Shown here piece by piece: positions 60,458-64,000 of a stretch of DNA of 64,000 bases. This DNA comes from Bacteriovorax sp. BSW11_IV (GTDB lineage: Bacteria > Bdellovibrionota > Bacteriovoracia > Bacteriovoracales > Bacteriovoracaceae), in the NCBI RefSeq assembly GCF_000447755.1, contig NZ_AUNE01000002.1:32900-96899 (forward strand). Reading direction: 5' to 3'. The notes beneath the pieces were generated by a model. That model was given only the letters and a program-made list of their open reading frames with translations. It did no database searches and was not told where the DNA came from. The position numbers and the translations under genes were made by a program. Every line of letters begins with the position of its first letter. Position 1 is the stretch's first letter.

Positions 60458-61051
60458 ATGAAGACCATTTTTTTATCGCTCCTTGTTTTTGTTAGTTTGA
60501 ATGTCTTTGCCCTACCAACAGCGACAGTTAAAGTTTTGAAAGGGAAGGTTCAGTTTAACGGAAAAGAAATTAAGCAAAGTGATGTGATTAAAGAAAATGG
60601 TCTTATTACAACGAGTCCGAGAAGTTTTGTAAAAATAGAGGTGGCCGATTGGAATTCGGCCATCGTTATTGGTCCGGCCTCATCAATGAAAATAGATCTT
60701 TCTTCACCAGATGTAGAAAAAAAATATGAATTTCTTGGCGGTGTTTGTCGCTGGAAAAGTTTAGTGACAAAAAGTGAAGGCAAGAAAGGAAAGATTTTTA
60801 CAAAAGAAGTTTCCGTGGGAGTTCGTGGAACAGATTTCCTTTTAACAAGAAATGAGCATTTAGGTGAGAGCGAGATCATCGTTTTTGATGGACTTGTTCT
60901 GTTTTCAAACCTTGCTGATCAAAATGATAGTGCAGAAATTAAGCAAGGCCAGTGGGGTGGTGTCGGAGGACGTTATGGAGAAAAAATTGGTAAAATTATT
61001 GATTTACCTCCTACTGCGTTAAGACACTACACACGCTTTTTAGAACTTTAG
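60458..61051 (+). CDS. exported FecR-domain protein
   Basis: 197 residues, signal peptide MKTIFLSLLVFVSLNVFA. The mature protein is a compact FecR domain: VKVLKGKVQFNGKEIKQSDV, ITTSPRSFVKIEVADWNSAI, GVCRWKSLVTKSEGKKGKIF and VSVGVRGTDFLLTR, the last being the characteristic FecR ending. No sigma factor or TonB receptor nearby. It sits 27 bases after the PhoX-like gene and is probably co-transcribed. A terminator follows. Confidence 0.75.
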   Translation: MKTIFLSLLVFVSLNVFALPTATVKVLKGKVQFNGKEIKQSDVIKENGLITTSPRSFVKIEVADWNSAIVIGPASSMKIDLSSPDVEKKYEFLGGVCRWKSLVTKSEGKKGKIFTKEVSVGVRGTDFLLTRNEHLGESEIIVFDGLVLFSNLADQNDSAEIKQGQWGGVGGRYGEKIGKIIDLPPTALRHYTRFLEL

Positions 61052-61065
61052 TCTTAGTGCATCGC

Positions 61066-61091
61066 AAGGCCCTTAATATCACGAGGGCCTT
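61066..61091 (+). terminator. intrinsic terminator after the FecR-domain gene
   Basis: AAGGCCCT, 10-base loop, AGGGCCTT followed by TTTTCC. It separates this unit from dnaE. Confidence 0.75.
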
Positions 61092-61203
61092 TTTCCTCAA
61101 ATCCCAGGCCTTGAATTGCGTCATAACCTGACAAATCGTTGAAAAATTGATACATTATTTTAAGAGATAAAAAGATATCACACACACGAATAGGTTTTTT
61201 CTT

Positions 61204-64000
61204 ATGAGCGATGAAAGCGCACAAACAATCAAAGAATCCCATCCAGACAGTTTTGTACATTTACACCTTCACACTCAGTACTCACTACTTGATGGTGCCA
61301 TAAGGTTAAAGGATCTTATAAAGCAAGCTAAGGAATGGAATATTCCTGCCATTGCTCAAACAGATCATGGGAATATGTTTGGGGCCATTGATTTTTACTG
61401 TCAATGTAAAGATGCTGGTATCAAACCAATTCTTGGTTCAGAAATTTATTTTACTCCTGGTTCACGTCACGATAGACGAGCGGCCAAGAGAACGAAAACT
61501 GCGAGTTCGCAAGATGAAGAAGAATCATCTCGCCAAATTCACCACTTAATTCTTCTTGCTAAAAATAATACGGGTTATCAAAACCTATGTAAGCTTTTAT
61601 CTAAGGCGTACATGGAAGGATTCTACTATAAGCCTAGGGCCGATGTGGAATTGTTGCGTGAGTTTTCTGAAGGACTTATTTGTACGACGGCCTGCCTTAA
61701 AGGTGAGGTTGGATACAACTTCTTTACTGGCCAAGATGATAAGGCCCATAAGGCCATTGAAAAACTTGTTGAGATTTTTGGTAAAGAAGATTTCTATTTA
61801 GAAATTCAAGAAAACGGATTACCTGAACAAAAGATCGTTAATGAAAAAGTAATTGCTTACGCTAAGGAAACTGGCGTTAAAGTTGTTGCAACTAACGATT
61901 GTCACTATATGACTCCTGAAGATGCAACTGCACAAGAAGTACTTCTGTGCGTTCAAACAGGGAAGACATATGCTGATGAAAATAGAATGAGAATGACGTC
62001 TCAGGAGTTTTACTATAAATCACCTGAGACCATGAGAAGTGCATTCCACTATATTCCAGAGGCGTGTGATAACACCCTTGAAATTGCAGATAAGTGCAAT
62101 GTAGATCTTCAGTGGACAGATGAGACTGGAAAACAAATTTACCACCTTCCAGATTATCCTATTGAAACCGAAGAGAATCTAGAAGAATACTTCAGACGTG
62201 TTGTAACTGAAGGTATGGAGGCCAGATTTAATGGCCCTCACTTTAGAAAATTAATTACTCAAGACAATTGGGAAAGTGAGCTTCGTCCAAAATATTACGA
62301 ACGACTTCAGTACGAAACAGATATGATTGTACAGATGGGGTTTCCTGGTTACTTTCTAATCGTATCGGACTTCATTCAGTGGTCAAAAGATAACGGTATT
62401 CCTGTTGGTCCAGGTCGTGGTTCAGGGGCGGGATCACTTGTTGCTTACTCGCTAGATATTACCAATATTGATCCAATTCCATATAATCTTCTCTTTGAGA
62501 GATTTATCAATCCTGAGCGTATTTCCATGCCAGACTTTGACGTCGACTTTTGTCAAAGTGGTCGCCAAAGAGTTATCGAATACGTAACGAAAAAATATGG
62601 TGAAGATAAAGTTGGTCAGATTATTACTTTTGGTAAGCTTCAGGCCAAGGCCGTTGTAAAAGATGTTGCCAGAGTATTTGATCTCTCTTTTGCTGAGGCC
62701 AATATGATTTCAAAACTCATCCCTGATGAGATTGGAATTACATTAGATAAGGCCCTGGAAATGGAGCCTAAACTTACTGAGCTTATTGAAACTGATCCAA
62801 AGATCCGTCAGATCTTTACGATTTCAAAACGTCTCGAAGGTTTATATCGTCACGCCGGAATTCACGCAGCAGGGGTTGTAATTACAAACAAGCCACTTGT
62901 TGAGTACTGTCCGCTTTTCAAAGGTGGAAAGGGCGAAAAGGTTATTCAATTTGACAAAGACTTCGGTGAAAAAATCGGTCTGGTAAAATTTGACTTCCTT
63001 GGACTAAAGACTCTTACGGTTATTGATTACGCTTGTGGATTCATTCGCCGTGATCACGATGCAAATTTTGATATTGAACATATTGATTATGAAGATGCAA
63101 AAGTTTTCAAATTCATGGGTGATGGAAATACCATTGGTGTTTTCCAGCTAGAGTCGTCAGGAATGATTGACCTTACGAAAAGAATTAAACCCGATTCAAT
63201 TGATGATATTACCGCTATCAACGCCCTTTATCGTCCAGGTCCAATGGGATCGGGAATGCATGATGAGTTCGTTGAGATTAAGCATGGTCGTAAAGAAGAG
63301 GCCTATGCTTTTGAAGAGCTAAGACCGCTTCTCAAAGATACTTACGGTATTATTGTGTACCAAGAGCAGGTAATGAACATTGCAAGAACAATTGCAGGTT
63401 ACTCTCTTGGGCAAGCGGATATGCTTAGACGTGCCATGGGTAAAAAGAAAATCAAGGATATGGAATACCATAAGCAGGTTTTCTTACAAGGTGCAGCTGA
63501 GAGAAATTTTGATCTTACCAAGGCAGAGGCCCTCTATGATCTAATGGCCAAGTTTGCGGAGTACGGATTTAACAAATCTCACGCCGTAGCTTATTCATAT
63601 ATTTCATACCAGACAGCTTTCTTGAAACATTACTACCCAGCGTGTTTCTTTGCCGGACTTTTGTCTACAGAGCTTTCAAACGCAGATAAAGTTACTTTGT
63701 ATATCAATGACGCCAAAAAATATGGTGTTCAAGTTTTACCTCCAGATGTTAATGAGTCTCTTTGGCTATTTAACGTCGTTGATGGAAACCTTCGTTTTGG
63801 TATGGGTGCCATTAAAAACGTTGGAGAGGGTGCAGTTGAAGAAATCGTTCGTGAGAGAACTGAAAATGGTGCTTTCCAAGGCTTCATTGATTTCTGTGAG
63901 CGAGTTGATTTAAAAATAGTTTCAAAGAAAGTCGTCGAGTGTTTGATTCGTGTTGGTGCATTTGACCAATGTGAGAATGAATACAACCGTAAAACAATGC
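61204..64000 (+). CDS. dnaE: DNA polymerase III alpha subunit, 5' part (runs off the window)
   Basis: 932 codons are present; the gene continues beyond the end. PHP domain first (FVHLHLHTQYSLLDGAIRLK with His19, 21, 23; TDHGNMFGAIDFY; ATNDCHYMTPED), then the C-family polymerase core: GPGRGSGAGSLVAYSL, PDFDVDF with catalytic Asp446 and Asp448, YRHAGIHAAGVVI, FDFLGLKTLTVID with the third Asp, YQEQVMNIARTIAGY and EYGFNKSHAVAYSYISYQTA. It is the replicative polymerase. The PHP histidines look retained, so exonuclease or metal-binding activity of that domain is possible. No strong Shine-Dalgarno precedes ATG 61204. Confidence 0.95.
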   Translation, partial: MSDESAQTIKESHPDSFVHLHLHTQYSLLDGAIRLKDLIKQAKEWNIPAIAQTDHGNMFGAIDFYCQCKDAGIKPILGSEIYFTPGSRHDRRAAKRTKTASSQDEEESSRQIHHLILLAKNNTGYQNLCKLLSKAYMEGFYYKPRADVELLREFSEGLICTTACLKGEVGYNFFTGQDDKAHKAIEKLVEIFGKEDFYLEIQENGLPEQKIVNEKVIAYAKETGVKVVATNDCHYMTPEDATAQEVLLCVQTGKTYADENRMRMTSQEFYYKSPETMRSAFHYIPEACDNTLEIADKCNVDLQWTDETGKQIYHLPDYPIETEENLEEYFRRVVTEGMEARFNGPHFRKLITQDNWESELRPKYYERLQYETDMIVQMGFPGYFLIVSDFIQWSKDNGIPVGPGRGSGAGSLVAYSLDITNIDPIPYNLLFERFINPERISMPDFDVDFCQSGRQRVIEYVTKKYGEDKVGQIITFGKLQAKAVVKDVARVFDLSFAEANMISKLIPDEIGITLDKALEMEPKLTELIETDPKIRQIFTISKRLEGLYRHAGIHAAGVVITNKPLVEYCPLFKGGKGEKVIQFDKDFGEKIGLVKFDFLGLKTLTVIDYACGFIRRDHDANFDIEHIDYEDAKVFKFMGDGNTIGVFQLESSGMIDLTKRIKPDSIDDITAINALYRPGPMGSGMHDEFVEIKHGRKEEAYAFEELRPLLKDTYGIIVYQEQVMNIARTIAGYSLGQADMLRRAMGKKKIKDMEYHKQVFLQGAAERNFDLTKAEALYDLMAKFAEYGFNKSHAVAYSYISYQTAFLKHYYPACFFAGLLSTELSNADKVTLYINDAKKYGVQVLPPDVNESLWLFNVVDGNLRFGMGAIKNVGEGAVEEIVRERTENGAFQGFIDFCERVDLKIVSKKVVECLIRVGAFDQCENEYNRKTM

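Overview
The window is an AT-rich bacterial chromosome segment, densely packed with genes on both strands. It looks like a Gram-negative, KDO-lipopolysaccharide-making predator-type bacterium of the Bdellovibrionota, most likely a marine Bacteriovorax/Halobacteriovorax relative. The reasons are inference: very large exported fibre proteins that start with an 'ISYSGRL..GAPLSGPVNL' domain and carry 'GNVGIGTxTP' repeats, as in Bdellovibrio chimeric fibres; a divergent Tad pilus locus; and housekeeping genes of proteobacterial type. No rRNA, tRNA, CRISPR array, transposase or phage structural gene was seen.

Region 1 (1-1195) holds the start of an alpha/beta-hydrolase gene and an M14 metallocarboxypeptidase gene. 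Region 2 (1277-20189, all minus strand) is the most striking part: three paralogous fibre genes of 1461, 1618 and about 1358 residues, a 1211-residue fibrinogen-like/LamG lectin-like protein translationally linked to the third fibre, and a Ser-rich surface protein. The fibres share their N-terminal half but have three different C-terminal tips; one tip is an S74 self-cleaving chaperone. Four transcription units here share a promoter resembling a sigma-28 (FliA) promoter, and three share a leader element next to the start codon where a Shine-Dalgarno would normally be.

Region 3 (20460-27403) contains a class I amidotransferase, a YdcZ-type transporter, an RlmI-like methyltransferase, a pilus-type membrane protein (T2SSF-like), EttA and aspartokinase. 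Region 4 (27395-31851) is a compact minus-strand Tad/Flp pilus locus (flp pilin, small membrane protein, TadG-like, mini TadE-like pseudopilin, CpaB-like?, exported protein, secretin, TadA ATPase) behind a good sigma-54-type promoter. It is interrupted by an oppositely oriented 43-residue, strongly basic protein gene with a near-consensus promoter and its own terminator.

Region 5 (31999-43960) has SPOR, mannose-1-phosphate guanylyltransferase, purB, a TolC-like channel and the kdsB-pyrG-kdsA-kdsC operon (KDO and CTP supply for LPS). Region 6 (43969-54219) has an exported OlsF-like double acyltransferase with a papain-like partner, a histidine kinase, gpsA, dsbD, a BtuF-like protein without signal peptide, a TPR-type lipoprotein and a FecR-domain protein. 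Region 7 (54327-64000) has guaB-guaA, a HAD-like protein, a Tat-exported PhoX-like phosphatase, a second FecR-domain protein and the 5' part of dnaE.

Across the whole window the tetranucleotide GGCC is far commoner than the base composition predicts, mostly because alanine is written GCC when the preceding codon ends in G. No gene-free stretch exceeds 300 bases; the longest is the roughly 270-base divergent region at 20190-20459.
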